Position numbers and translations under genes: made by a program. A model generated the notes under the pieces. The model searched no databases. It was not told where the DNA came from and saw only the letters and a program-made list of their open reading frames with translations. DNA of 64,000 nt, taken from the NCBI RefSeq assembly GCF_011075055.1, contig NC_058138.1:21178928-21242927 (forward strand), in the 5' to 3' direction. Within the stretch, counting starts at the first letter, position 1. Each line of letters opens with the position of its first letter. Positions 34,927-47,387 of the stretch are shown here, in pieces. Source of the stretch: Mangifera indica (Eukaryota > Streptophyta > Magnoliopsida > Sapindales > Anacardiaceae).

Positions 34927-37569
34927 ATGGGTGACAATTTATTCGAGGGATTACCACCACCCTCGTCTCAGCAACAAAATCGAGAGCATGAATCGGAGCA
35001 AGAACAACAATCTACCACATACAAGAAGAAAAGAGAATCCTCTCCCGTTCCAGCTCCAGCCCCAGCCCCTAGCCTGAAAAGTGCCCTCAAGAAACCTAAA
35101 ACTAACCCAGAAGGTGATTCATCGTGTTTTCCTTGCATTTTAATTATCTGGGCTGTATGTGATCGCTCTTCTTCTTTGTTTTTGAAACAGAACTTTGAAC
35201 TGGGACTAGCTTTTCGTTGGCACAAAAAGTGCTCTGCAGATGGGTTTTAGTTTTTTTTTTTTTTTTTTCATCTGGGTTTTCGTTATTATGCAGTGTCATG
35301 TTGTTTTTAGTTGAAGAGGAACTCTATATGGTTGGCCTTTTTTGTTTTTGGGTTAAGGTTAGTTATTGAAGGTTTTGTTTTTATTGGGTCTCAATTATTG
35401 CAACAAAAAAAACCCAAATTTTAGTGCATTAATTTTATGTTATGGAGAATTTCAGTTGCCTTGATCTTTAGTTTGTTTCCTAGTTTCTAGGTTTTCGTGA
35501 TGCTACATTGGCTAGGCTTTGTCAAATTTCGTTACTTCTAGAGGGCAGAATGACGATTCACTATGTTGTGTTACATGGAAAATTAAGAAAAATGAAAGAA
35601 ATTGAAGTTCTAATTATGTGCGTGAGCTATAATGGACCTGGAAAACATAGATCTTTGCAAAATGAGCCTAATCATTAGGTTAGACAACCTAGTTAAGTGT
35701 TCGATATAATTAGGAAGGGAAATGATTGTAAAGGCCTCAAATGTGGATTTCTATCCTCTTTTGTTTGCTTGTTTATATAGTATACACTTGTTTGTGTAAT
35801 ATTTTTCTGCAATTAAAGTGCTAAAGAACCTAAATTTCAATGTTGTTTCTCAGACACCTTACCTCAAAAGACCTTGAGGTTTAAAACAACAACAGATGCC
35901 TCGGAAAAGCAAGTTATTGATGCCATGCAGAAAATTGCATCACATATCAAGAACCCTGCAAAGTTTGGTAAGGCTTCGAAGCTTGCCATACAGTTGATTC
36001 AGGCTGGAAGTGTGAAACCAGGGACCAGTGACCACTTTTTTGCCATACTGGAGGCTGCAATGTCATCACCCACTTCATGCACGGATGCTTCAGTGCGAGC
36101 AGATTATCATGCATTGTTCTCTGCGGCACAAGGTGCAGCTGAAGTAAGATATAACTTTCCTTTAATATAGAATTATTCTGTTTAGGAATATAGGGATATT
36201 ATTTCTCTTGAGGTTATCTTACCATTTTGTTTTCTTGTAGTGCCTCAGTAAGAAGCAGAAGAACCAATTAACTAAATGGACAATTCGAACAGTGGTAGCA
36301 AATGACTTGTTCACTGATGACAGCTTTGTGGTATGCACTTCAATTCAGTCATTTGTCAGATCGTTGTTTCTAAATTATTTTGGTGATGGGAAATGTCTGG
36401 TTATGCAACATGTTATTGCAGTTTTGAGCACATTGATGCTGCAATATAACATTGGATTTCAGATGTATAAATTAGTAGATCTGGTTGGATGCTCTTGGTA
36501 ATTACTAGTTAGTCAAAGACAGCACCTAAGTGAAAAAATATGTGTGGCCGATAAAGTGATCTCTTTTAGACTCATTCATTAAATTTTCCCAACTTTTATC
36601 TCATACTTCTACTATTGTTAATTCTTTCATTAATCAGGAAGCTTAGGAAAGGACAGTCAAAACAACTCAAAACTAATTTACCTGGACTGCCTGCAATGAG
36701 ATAAAACAAGCATACCTGGAAAAAGTTGTGTGGTACCTATATACTATTTCTCATTTTCATTACCGCTGAAATATGTTTATGCTCATGCTTTTGCTTTTGT
36801 TTACCTTCATGCAGTTTTCTAAAACATCTACACAGATAAAAGAGATCATATCTAATCTTCCAGTGGCAACTAAGGATGATGATGTTGAGGAAGCTGTGGC
36901 ACTGAAAGATGATGCAGAAATAACTAATGAAGACGATCAATGTAAGCAGGATATGCTTTCAGCTTCCCTAGAAGAAGGAAATAACAAGGACGAGTCTGAT
37001 CCATTTGGGCTTGATGCTTTAATGTCTAACAAAACAAAGAAGGATGACAGAACAAAGGTTAAGAAAGACACAGCAGACAGTATCAGGAAGGAGGAAGAGG
37101 AAGAAAATAAGAGGTTTCTCAAGGGGCAGAGAGAAGCCTTGATTACTTGTTTAGAGATTGCTGCACGACGTTACAAAACTCCATGGTAAGTTCATTGCGT
37201 TATGCTCCTAATGGATAAAAAAACCTCTATTCCTTCACAGTGTTTTATACTTGCCTCTTAAATTCTATGATTTTCATTCTAAGAGATGTTTTTTTCATTT
37301 TTAGGTGCCAAACAGTGATAGACATCCTGGTGAAGCATGCCTTCGATAATGTAGCAAGATTTACATCTAGACAAAGGGATGCCATTGAGAAACTTTGGGC
37401 TTCTATAAGGGAGCAACAAACTCGGAGGAAGCAAGGGAAATCGGTAACTGGGAAACTTGATATAAATGGTTTTGAATGGCTTCAACAAAAATATGCTAAT
37501 GAAAAGATTAGTATTCGGCATTCTGTTGGAGGTGGTGGGGATCGCCGAGCTCAACAGTGGCTTGGTTGA
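34927..37569 (+). CDS. conserved plant protein of unknown function, five exons
   Basis: Exons 34927-35113, 35854-36143, 36241-36330, 36815-37185, 37305-37569 join in phase (GT-AG) to 400 residues. I do not recognise the family. The N-terminus (MGDNLFEGLPPPSS) is followed by a glutamine/glutamate-rich stretch, a basic KKKRE, a PAPAPAP repeat and KSALKKPK, all likely disordered and possibly nuclear-targeting. Residues about 70-190 look helical (ASEKQVIDAMQKIASHI, KLAIQLIQAGS). An acidic, lysine-rich linker spans about 200-300, and a helical C-terminal block follows (ALITCLEIAARRYKTPW, DILVKHAFDNVARFTSRQRD). It ends QQWLG. There is no signal peptide or membrane segment, so a soluble nuclear or cytosolic protein is inferred. 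The good phase agreement over five exons supports a real gene. Confidence 0.8.
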
Positions 37570-38200
37570 TACTTAACTATCATGTATTTTGTTTTGCTCC
37601 CTGTCACTGATGATGAGAATTCATTCAAAGAAGGGCACTTGGAACTGTTTGATGAGCTTCAGATATTTTAAATCTGTAGTACTTTCAATTATACAACTTA
37701 TGTTAACTGATACTCACATGTAAAATTGCTTGATGGTGATATATCTTGTGTGTTTGGCGTCATAGAGTTATAGTTGGTATCGGCTGACAAAAGTTTCCAA
37801 TGTGTTAATAGCTTAATTTGTTTAAGTTTAAAAGAGTAACGTGGTCTACTAGTTTCTGAACCTCGAACTCAGAGAAAAACTCTCATATGAACAGTGTAAA
37901 TTAGTTTCAGTAAATGAACAGATGGAATAACTGATTTTTAAGGATGCTGAATCTCATTTGGAACACATCAATGAAAGGACCAGAACCTTCAAAATTTCCC
38001 GCAATTTCTTGAATTTTATACATGGAAATAAGTGTGCACCTTGCTAAAAATTGCCATATATGAGGAGTTTCTACACAACCAACGACATCAGAATGCCTGC
38101 AGCTGTATGAAAGCCGTGAGTCTTTGGCAATGATAGCTCTGTTTCTTCCTCTTAGGCAAGACAGGGGTGCAATAGTATTTTCGTATCAAACCTCGGTGGA
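37570..38200. other. intergenic: 3' flank of the unknown gene
   Basis: Probable 3' UTR followed by AT-rich DNA with no recognised gene or repeat. Confidence 0.5.
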
Positions 38201-38204
38201 TCGG

Positions 38205-38266
38205 GCCGAACCGAACGAAGCCCAAAATACTGGTCCCGAGTTTGGATAAACCCTAGACCCTAATTT
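38205..38266 (+). promoter_or_regulatory. cyclophilin promoter with site II-like and telo-box elements
   Basis: AAGCCCAAAA (reverse complement TTTTGGGCTT, containing the site II core TGGGCT) lies at about 38218-38227, followed by AAACCCTAG at 38248-38256, a telo-box. This pair is typical of promoters of growth-linked housekeeping genes such as those for translation. The transcription start presumably lies just downstream. Confidence 0.55.
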
Positions 38267-38330
38267 CTTCCAATATATATGCTCATCGTAGCTTAAATCG
38301 CAATCGTCTCCGGTCGAATTTTAGTGCAAG

Positions 38331-39015
38331 GTGCTCCATTTCTCTATCATATCGTCATTTTAACCTTTGTATGTTGCATTTGACTTATGAATCTTTGTTT
38401 ATTTCTCTTGTTCTGTGTATAAATGCATGTGTTTATGGGCTATTTTGAAAAGCACATATCGAAGGCTTGCAGATGATTTTTTCAAAGTCTGTGAGCTCAA
38501 AAGCTGTGCTAGATCATTAAATCATCCTCTTGATTAATGCCCTTTTGCTATATCTTACAATGTTGCATCTGGAATTCTTGTTGGATGATTAACATTCTTT
38601 TTACTGCTTCAACGAGGCACGTTGCTTTTAATAATTGTATTGTTTTTGTTCTCTATTCTACTTGTTTTTATTTTATTTCATTTTTTGGGTTGCACATAAT
38701 TGGATTCTTAATAAGTAGAATACTTTTTATATTGTCAATAGAGGAAGTCCCTGAACTTTTAGATAACAGTAGGTGAATTGTTGATATTTGAGAATGTGTG
38801 TTTTGTTCTGTTAAAATTATGGACAAGATTCCTAATTTTTCTGATATTGATGAAGACTGAATTTTGGTTAGATATTTACAGAATAATTTTTGTAATTAGT
38901 TTATGAATGTTCTGTGTGTGGCTTGTAGTTTTTCTGTTCTTAAGATGAAAATGGTAACAACTCATTATTTAAACAAAAGCTGATTAATTAAATCTGGTTG
39001 GTTTTTATTGGATAG
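38331..39015 (+). other. probable 5'-UTR intron of the cyclophilin gene
   Basis: GTGCAAG/GTGCTC at 38330-38331 and TTGGATAG/GTAAA at 39015-39016 are plausible splice sites that would bring a short leader to five bases before the ATG. The stretch between is T-rich and non-coding. This is inference; RNA would settle it. Confidence 0.5.
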
Positions 39016-39020
39016 GTAAA

Positions 39021-39545
39021 ATGTCAAATCCCAAGGTTTTCTTTGAAATTGTGATTGGAAAAATGAAGATGGGCCAAGTAGTGATGGAGCTATATAAAGA
39101 TGTTGCACCAAAAACTGCTGAAAATTTCCGGGCCCTATGCACTGGTGAGAAGGGGATTGGAGTGTCTGGAAAGCCGCTACACTATAAGGGCTCAGCATTT
39201 CATCGCATAATCCCAAACTTCATGTGTCAGGGAGGAGATTTCACCAGGGGTAATGGAACTGGAGGAGAATCCATATATGGCATGAAGTTTGCTGATGAGA
39301 ACTTCAAGCTGAAGCATACTGGGCCTGGAATTCTTTCAATGGCTAATGCTGGACCTAACACTAATGGTTCACAGTTCTTTATATGCACTGAGAAGACACC
39401 GTGGCTTGATGGCAAACATGTTGTGTTTGGGAAAGTTGTAGATGGCTATAGTGTTGTCAAGGAGATGGAGAAGGTGGGTTCCGACAGTGGGAGGACTTCC
39501 CAGCCAGTTCTTATTGAAGACTGTGGTCAAATATCCGAGAATTGA
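39021..39545 (+). CDS. cytosolic single-domain cyclophilin (peptidyl-prolyl cis-trans isomerase)
   Basis: 174 residues in one coding exon, the usual size for plant cytosolic cyclophilins. It catalyses proline isomerisation during protein folding and is the cyclosporin A target class. Active-site landmarks are complete: [16 protein letters not shown] with the catalytic arginine, NGSQFFICT, and the tryptophan in [13 protein letters not shown]. The plant-type divergent loop insertion [14 protein letters not shown] is present, and so are the conserved cysteines in ALCTGEKG and IEDCGQI, which can act as a redox pair. There is no targeting peptide, so cytosol and nucleus are likely. The gene converges with RAF1 on the other strand. 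The exact CYP number cannot be given. Confidence 0.95.
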   Translation: MSNPKVFFEIVIGKMKMGQVVMELYKDVAPKTAENFRALCTGEKGIGVSGKPLHYKGSAFHRIIPNFMCQGGDFTRGNGTGGESIYGMKFADENFKLKHTGPGILSMANAGPNTNGSQFFICTEKTPWLDGKHVVFGKVVDGYSVVKEMEKVGSDSGRTSQPVLIEDCGQISEN

Positions 39546-40775
39546 TGATAAGGAGAAAATGTGGTAGATGTTGTTCGGTAGCCTCTTTGATATGTAAGCT
39601 TTATTTTTCTACCCAAAATTGAAAGGGTTCGTAGCTACTGTGTAGCGTATGATAATGGCACTTTTGAAGCCAAAAATGAACTTGTTTCCTGCCTTTTAAT
39701 CTACATAATAATTAGCTTGTATCATGTTCATTACTTATTGTCTTGTATATATGTATGTATGAATGAGTGATGCCTTACTGCCTTAAACATCTAATATTTT
39801 CTTGATCGGCCATAGGAATTATCAGGTTCTGTAGTCCATGTATTTTACTTTTTATTGATGATTTTAGAGGGAAAAAGAAAAAAAAAAGAGAAGGATTATG
39901 TTTCAGCCCTCTTTATTGATATGCTGAACGTAGCCCCTATGTATTAGTAATGCTGCGTCATAAACTTGGGGACCGAGCATTTTATTCAGAATGCAAAGGA
40001 TAACACCAACATATAATTTAGACAATTGGCATATGATCTTCTACTCGGTAAAGCCCATCAGGATCCTATTCCCTGTCTTTGAGATATATCACTGGAATGC
40101 TTAGGTGGGTCTGAATAAAATCCCCTTTTTCACTGCAAGTCTCCTCAGCTGGTGCTACAAAGAACTTGGGACTTGTTTGTATTCCGGTGTCAACAAGACC
40201 TTTAACAAGCTTCTGTATTGTCAAAAGCCTTCAATTCATTTTCTTTGTCATAGTTGTCCTGCTCATTCCCTGTAAAAGCTGAGGCTTGTTGCCGCTGATC
40301 GTTGGCCATTCTTTTTCTTTATTTTCAGGCTCAGTCAATCACTTCAGTTAATCAAAACGCTCAAGGCAGCCATCGTGAATGAGATGGAAAATAAACCTGT
40401 GGCACATCATACGCTCTAGAAAAAATTTGCAGTATGTTGCAACGGCGAAGGAAATTAGACACATTACGTGCTCAAATATAAAGTGCACATCATATGCTGC
40501 AATTCAGCAAAATTTCTGTAGTAATTTTAAGTTGTTTGATAAACTACAAGCAGCATACACAATCAAAAAATAACCGGTCTCTTAGTAAACAAATTGAGTA
40601 GAGTATTACAAACAACAGGATTAACTGCTGCTAGGGCCATCCTTCAGCATCAAAACAAGTTGCAAAAATCCTGCCACAGGCCATTGATATGAAGACTGTA
40701 TGATCGCACTCTTTAGGCTCCACCCTTGTTAAATTCCTAAATGAGTGTAAAGTTTCAACCGAAATACTATTCATT
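39546..40775. other. region between convergent cyclophilin and RAF1 genes
   Basis: Contains the 3' UTRs of both genes. Nothing else was recognised; a short open frame at 40379-40573 has no family features. Confidence 0.55.
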
Positions 40776-42113
40776 TCACTCCCAATCTTCATCTCTCAAT
40801 TGATCATCAATCTCTTCTTTTGGTGGCCTAACCACCAGCAACACAGTCCCTAAACTTTCTTCCACTCCTCGTTCCTTTAACGCCAACCCTCTTTCCACCT
40901 TCAACTCACCATCTTCAAGCTGCACCAAGTAAAACCCTTCATCCACCTCTACCACCTTCCTGCTCCTATCTGCAACCACCAAAATAGCCTCCTCCTTATA
41001 CCACGTATTCGCCTTCCATGGCAACACTCTTGCATCACTGAACGACACAACCACTCCACCATTTCCCAACCCCACAATAGGCTTCCACCCTGGCAACACC
41101 ACCCACCTGTTCCACCCCTTCTCAGCCGCAACCACTCCAAACTCTCCTTCACTCCTACACTCGAACGGTGCTTCAGAAATCCCTTTTCCCTTCTCCTCCT
41201 CACTACAAACAGGCAGAATAACCACACTAGTTGCTTCACTAACCTCACCAATCCTTAATCTAACAACTGGAACATGAACCCCACTCTCAATTTCTTCTTC
41301 TTTACCGTCCTTCTCCTCGCTATCTTCCTGTAACTCTCTCTCTATCAAATTTTTAGCCTCATCAGACTCAGCAACTTGCAATGCAAGTTCTAAAGCTCTT
41401 GTTCTCTCTTCGGATGGATTTTTATGCTCTTTACTTTGCCTATAATACATGAAAGACAAGCAATCACCTGGAAGAACATAATTAAACTTCTTCCGGGCTG
41501 TCTCCTCACGCCTCCGTGGAAAATCCTTCACCGCACGCGCCAAATCTTGTGCTCCTTTAGCATCACAATTATTCTCAACAAGATAGCGTGCAGCGGCGGC
41601 CCGTTGTGAGGCGCTTAACAGCCTTATCTCATACAAAAGCTCCGCACCACCGGTGCCGAAAAAGTCGAGAACTTCCGGGTCAGCATTGCATTCGACGAGG
41701 GAATCCCGCACTTGGGCAGCAACGACAAGTCGGTTTTGTTCAACCCCAGAAATTCCAGTGGATTCTTCAATAGAAGGAGGGGTGAAACCCTCCTGATACA
41801 GGGTGGGAATTAAGGGGGCGTATTCGAACCAGAGGCCCAGGCGATTGGCGAGGACTTCGAGACGAGAGGCAGTGTCTAGATTGCGAAATTTGGATGGGAT
41901 CGGAGAAGGGGGCGGTCTAAACGGCTGGTAAAGCTGTCTCTGGGGTCGTTGTTGTTGGGAATTTGGGGGTAGGATGAGAGCAGAGATGGACCTGAGAATG
42001 GGTTTAGAAGAAGAAAATTGAAAAGGTGAAGGGTTTAGAAGGAAAAGGTTGTTGTGAGTGAAGGGAGATGTGAATGGTTTTAGGGAAAGGGTGTTTATAG
42101 TTACACAGAGCAT
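40776..42113 (-). CDS. RAF1: Rubisco accumulation factor 1, chloroplast
   Basis: Intronless, 445 residues from the chosen ATG at 42113. RAF1 is a chloroplast assembly chaperone that stabilises Rubisco large-subunit dimers during holoenzyme formation. The first ~50 residues (MLCVTINTLSLKPF, rich in S/T, few acids) look like a transit peptide. The helical domain contains LYQPFRPPPSPIP, LGLWFEYAPLIPTLYQEGF, GISGVEQNRLVVAAQVRDS and GTGGAELLYEIRLLS; PGDCLSFMYYRQS follows, then an acidic linker, then the beta domain with VPVVRLRIGEVSEATSVVILPV and GWNRWVVLPGW. It ends in an acidic tail after VLLVVRPP. An ATG 38 codons further upstream (42227) is in frame, but the added residues are not transit-like and homologues begin near the chosen one. 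Full length, no damage. Confidence 0.93.
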   Translation of the reverse strand: MLCVTINTLSLKPFTSPFTHNNLFLLNPSPFQFSSSKPILRSISALILPPNSQQQRPQRQLYQPFRPPPSPIPSKFRNLDTASRLEVLANRLGLWFEYAPLIPTLYQEGFTPPSIEESTGISGVEQNRLVVAAQVRDSLVECNADPEVLDFFGTGGAELLYEIRLLSASQRAAAARYLVENNCDAKGAQDLARAVKDFPRRREETARKKFNYVLPGDCLSFMYYRQSKEHKNPSEERTRALELALQVAESDEAKNLIERELQEDSEEKDGKEEEIESGVHVPVVRLRIGEVSEATSVVILPVCSEEEKGKGISEAPFECRSEGEFGVVAAEKGWNRWVVLPGWKPIVGLGNGGVVVSFSDARVLPWKANTWYKEEAILVVADRSRKVVEVDEGFYLVQLEDGELKVERGLALKERGVEESLGTVLLVVRPPKEEIDDQLRDEDWE

Positions 42114-42755
42114 GTTGCTGCGCGAGAGGATGCTGAGAGGGGTGTCGACTGTTGATTTTTGCCTTATCTTATTCAGTTTGATATTTCTCAGAGATGGAGA
42201 GATCGTAGTTACTGTTGTGGGCCTCATGAAATTTACATGGGCTGTTCAAAAAAGGCCGATATTGGATGGACTTAGCCCGGGCTCTTTATGGGTGCAGCAA
42301 GTCCATAGGTCTCCTTAGCCTAGTCTGAAAAGTTTGGCTAGCAAGCCCTAGATCTGACTAGGGGTCTGGTTCAAGCCCAATCAAAATGGGTCCATGTTAT
42401 TCCCAAGTGGGCCAAGTCAAATACAGGTAACAAAGTAATCTATGTTTGTCATTGTTTTGTCCTACCCTAGTTGGGTCAGATTTGGTTTGTTTTGGTTTTC
42501 TGTCCGTTTTAACGGGGTGAGTTTTGTTTGTTCCCGAAATTTTCTTGTTGCCTTGTTGTTTCTTTGTTAATATACTTTTTATTTATTAAAAAAAAAAAAC
42601 AAAGTAGACATAATATATTCTCAATTTCTTTACTAAATCAATTATATAGATGTATGGGCAGCTTGTATAATTTTTGACGTGTGCCTTGTTAGCCTTGGGC
42701 TGGTAGGGTTTGAGTTGTCTTGGTCCATTTAACTTCTTAATCGCTAATAACTAAA

Positions 42756-42970
42756 GATGGATTCAAATTGAATTTAATTTGAATTCAAAATAGTTAATTT
42801 AAACTTAAGTATGATTTGCACAAACTAATAAACAAAAAAAAATGAGAGAAGATGAACAATACCATGGAAGAAGGAAAAAATTAGTAAAAAAAAAAAAAAG
42901 TCATTTGCAATGCAAGTTCTAGTGCCGACACGACATCAATAATCAATTGACTCAAATTAAATCCATCCCC
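42756..42970. repeat. foldback element (family 2)
   Basis: Begins AGATGGATTCAAATTGAATT and ends with its imperfect reverse complement GACTCAAATTAAATCCATCC. About 215 bp, no coding capacity, MITE-like. Confidence 0.55.
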
Positions 42971-43599
42971 ACTAGTAACAAAAGGTCAGGAGTGATGTGA
43001 ATTTGAACCCTCCATCCTTGTAAGTATGCCTCTTTTATAATTAAAAAAAGGAATAAATCTTTCTCAATCTCATTTAATATAAAAAAATAACCCTATAAAT
43101 TTAATTATGTTAAATTTTCTCATTTTCAAAACTTAATTATTTTTTCGTTACAACCTTTTTCCCAAATCAAAATTAGGTTTTCTCTTAACACTTTTTTCCC
43201 AATTCCTAATTTCAACTTATTTTATCGATGCTTAAAGTATTGTCTAATGTTGCAATATATAAGAGAGTGATAAAAAAAAAAAAAAAGGAAAAATTAATTC
43301 AAAATTTTATCCCTTGATAGCTTGATATTAAACCTCATGGAAATTGAAGTATAGTATAATAAAAAGAACTGTATAAGAATTTGATGGAAAATAAGTAGAA
43401 AATGAACATTGAGAATTAAGGAGAAAATTAGGGATAATGGACTTAATAAATAAATTTGGAAAAAAAAAATATTATCTAAAGGAAATTTTGAAAATGATTT
43501 TAATTAATGTCTAACAATTTGGATTGATTAAAGAGTACTAATCCTCTTAGATACATACACTTATTTGTTAGACTTCTATTCATCATAATTGTTAATCCA

Positions 43600-43770
43600 A
43601 CATCAATAAAATCATGCGTACCAAATTTTTCTGTACACAAATAGATACACCCCGTCAAGTGATTGGATAATATTAAATTAATAATCAAATAACATTCAAT
43701 CACATGATAATATATCATATTTGTACTCATTTATATACTTAAAAATGAGTATATATAACATTACTCATCA
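43600..43770. repeat. dispersed inverted-repeat element (family 1)
   Basis: Left arm CAAGTGATTGGATAATATTA, right arm AACATTCAATCACATGATAA, followed by an outer TATATACTT block. Confidence 0.55.
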
Positions 43771-43909
43771 AAATAATCAGTACTATTCTTAATAATGTTT
43801 ATACATGAAAAATATTGTGATGTGTTGATTGAAACATTACATTAGAGCTTCTATCTTGACCCCTTTCCACAAACCACAATGAAACTTTTTAAGTAATCTT
43901 ATAAAATGT

Positions 43910-44060
43910 TATAATACCCACTTTTGAGTATACACATGATCTGTTATTATGTGATTAGATATTATTTTATTATTAATTTAAAATCACTAATAACTTAATA
44001 ATATATATAAAATATATATCTATTTATGTATTAAAAATAGGTATATATAATTTTATTGAT
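43910..44060. repeat. dispersed inverted-repeat element (family 1)
   Basis: Contains TTATTATGTGATTAGATATT and the A+T centre TTATTATTAATTTAAAAT shared with other copies. It lies about 300 bp from the previous copy. The two copies are followed by matching stretches, GAAAAATATTGTGATGTGTT (43808) and GAAAGATATTGTGATGCGTT (44071), so the pair may come from a local tandem duplication. Confidence 0.6.
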
Positions 44061-45604
44061 ATTTATATAGGAAAGATATTGTGATGCGTTGATTGAAACA
44101 TTACATTAAAGCTTCTGTCTTGGCCCCATCCATAAACCACATTGAAACTTTTGACCAAAAAGCCTCTCTTTTTTGAACTTTGAACTTCCTATGACTTTCA
44201 AATACTTCTCCAAATTTTATTTGAATCCTCAAAGCATTTGGATGACCCACCAAATTATGTTAGAAAATGAAACTCGTAACAAAGATTAAATAGTAGCTTA
44301 GCCCATATTAATATTAAACATGCTACTGGAAATTGACATATATAAGAGAAAGTGGCTTCACAATCATTTGGGTTTTACTGGATTAAATTGGCATTGAATT
44401 GCATAGAAAACCTTATTTTATGGTCAAAATTGTTCTTGATTAACTCAATAATTTGCGTTAAAGAAACATAAAATGTTTGGATCATTACATTTCTTCACTA
44501 GGGTTCTTTAGTGGGTTTGGCATTTGCTAGCTTTGGTTTAAGATGAATTCAAAAAATACTTTAGACTAACATTAAGTATTTTGATATATTGAGTGAGAGT
44601 GAGAATGATAAAGGAATTTCAGAAAAAACATCTCTCAAAATTTTTATTCATTGAGGAACAATATTAGCGAAGTTGCTACTTGCTTATATATAATATGAAC
44701 TAAACAATTAAATCTCTTATTTTCGATGTCACCATATTTAAATTACAAACGAGTAATCACATATTAACATAACTCAATTATCTACTATTGAAAAAGTTAT
44801 ATTATTCATTAGGATTTAGGGTTTATAGTTGATTCATAAATATAATCTATAGTGTAATTATATTTATATTTGGATTGAAATCTCTTAAGATATGATTATA
44901 AAATGCTATTAAAGTAGGGTTTTTCCATGAAATTAATATTAGAGCGTCCAATAATCTTGTTAAAGATTATAACTTGCATCATGGTTCTGAAATAAATTAT
45001 CCTTTCTCAGAAATGAAGATGAAAAAGAGACTAGAATATTTTTTATACTCACTATAGCTTTGTTGCCTTTAATTAATTCAGCAGGATCCTTTCAACTAGC
45101 TAGGGTTATCTACTGCTGGATAATGGTTTCCTCCCCTCCAGCACCATATAATATATTCTCCCCACTTTCTCCCGCACTTTCTCACCTTCCAAACAAATTC
45201 ATACACATCCACTCTTATCATTACACATCTCACAATCTAATGATTGTGTCATTCCAGTGTATAAAAAAGACAAAAAACAAAGGACTATTCTTAAGAATAA
45301 ATGGTGAATCTTGCTTCAAATAAAAATTATAGCCGTATTATCAAACAGTACTTTTCCTTAGACCAACAAATTCGCCTATTTCAAAGATTACAATTAAAGT
45401 TGTACTTGTCGTATTCCTTTGTAATTACCTATAATACAATATCTATGGGCGATGAACCAAAACTTAGATTAGAAGCTTCCACTGTGTTGGCCTTCAACAG
45501 CGAAAAGAAATTATTCATTTGGGACCCAGATGGCCAACCAATTATGAAAATGGGTTTAGAGAATTATTTTGAGCAGTGTAATGCTACAAACCCTAATTTT
45601 AAGA

Positions 45605-45740
45605 ATTTAATTGGGTATTCAGATGATATATTATTATGTTATTAGATATAATTTTTTTTTAATTTAAAATTATTCAATCACATAGTAATATATAATTTGA
45701 ATATCTAATTAAATATTCAAAACTAGATACTCATACTTTT
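45605..45740. repeat. dispersed inverted-repeat element (family 1)
   Basis: Left arm GATATATTATTATGTTATTA, right arm ATTCAATCACATAGTAATAT, with the shared AATTTAAAATT centre. Confidence 0.55.
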
Positions 45741-47387
45741 ATTATTTTGACCATATTAAATATTCCTTTTTTTGTTATAAAGCCATTATGTAATTTGTCA
45801 CGTTAAATCAATGTGCAAAATTAAGAGCAACCACGAATGGATTCATTTTGGTTCAAAATGACAGCAACCTTGCCCTTTTTGAGCTTTGAAACTAAATAGG
45901 TTCATGCACATTTCCAATCTTTTGTAATCACGTATGAATTTTCTCCCATGTTTTCAATCTCTTTCTTCTGATTTTCAAATATTTCAACTCACATGGTGAG
46001 TTTAGGGCGAAAATGATGTGCGATTAAATATTAAATCCAACAATATAAGTTAAAAACATCTTCGTCAGGTTCATGAATCGAACTTATTTTAATATTAAAG
46101 GAAAATACTCAACTGTTCATATATAAACTTGTCAAATTTAATTACTTCTAACTATTAATCCACTTGTATTTCTACCACACTAGAAATTTAATACATGATA
46201 AGATTATATTATAAAAATATGGCTTGGCTAATGGTCAAAAGTAGATGGGCCATAGCTTTATAGATTACAGTTTTTTTTATAGTTTCTTTCGTTTTCTTGC
46301 ATATTTTCTGGGCAACCAAACATTTGTGGTGTAGGAATTAGGATGACCAAAGTTGAGCATAGATTAGGCCATAGCCAATAAAAACTACCCACTTGGTTAA
46401 TAAAGTGAATTGAATTGACTCAACCTTATTGAAGCCAATCAGCCAGACCGGCTTTATCAACATCTTAATCAGGGTCACGCTCGCGCATATTTATTCATTT
46501 GTTAATCAATCGTGGTACAAAGTATCAGCTCATTTTCTTATTAGTTTCCTCGTTTCACGTATTTTTAAATAAATTGCAAATAATAATTGGTCAATACTCT
46601 ATTGAAGACCAAATAGCAGCCAATTATTCACTAAAGAAAAAAAGAACTGCTTCTTTTTTAATTTCCAGGGATCATAGTGTCCCTGAATTTGAACACAAGT
46701 CACCAGTTTTATTCCCACTCAAGGATTTTGAATAATTTTCTCCATTGATGATTGATTCAGCGACTCTTTTTCCACTATATTTTGCTTTAAACAAATGGTT
46801 AATATGGTTAGTATTGTTGGCCATATGTTCAGCATCCAAGATCTAGTGTTAATTTATATATGAGAAAACTGGGAGTAGAAGAAGATAAGTAATGAACTTG
46901 TTTCAGTCCGTTCTGGTTTGTCAGTTGTCACTATTTTCAAGTGAAAAAGAAAATTATAACCTTTTATACATGTAAAACTGGACTGGTAAATACAAAATAT
47001 TGACAGCAATAGATAACGATGTTCTTCATATTTTGATCAAAATTACTCAAATACATACGAACGAATCTAAAGAAAGATTTTGATTGGCGTCTGCTCATCC
47101 ACTAGTCTTTGTATTGTGTTACATGTAAAGAAAATTTCAGAAAGATTTGTATTGATTTAAAGTTCATTATCGTTTTAATAGTGATGGAATGTACACTCAA
47201 TTTTTAAAATTCAATTAGATTTTTAAATATATATTATTATTATTATATAATTATCTCCTATTCAAAATTATTCAACACTATTAGAAAACACAAAGCAAAA
47301 TACTTGAAACCGAAGGTTCATGAACCCAGAAAGAGAGGAGACGCTAGTTGCCAAGTGGGCAATTATGGTGAGATAAAATCATCAATC

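Larger units (their letters stand above)
42228..47387. other. intergenic region rich in inverted-repeat elements
   Basis: 5.2 kb without a recognised gene. It holds a family 2 foldback element at 42756-42970, family 1 elements near 43600-43770, 43910-44060 and 45605-45740, and a small inverted repeat ATGGACTT..AAGTCCAT around AGCCCGGGCT (42266-42306). The open frame 45301-45645 has a faint phytocyanin-like ending but is not supported as a gene. Confidence 0.6.

Noticed and set aside
40776..42227. Longer RAF1 start at 42227
   Set aside because: The extra 38 residues do not look like part of a transit peptide, and the ATG at 42113 gives the normal family start.
45301..45645. Open frame ending with a phytocyanin-like stretch (ENYFEQCNATNP)
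   Set aside because: Only about 12 residues resemble the phytocyanin CN..NP motif; no signal peptide, copper ligands or upstream half were found, and a family 1 repeat follows at once.
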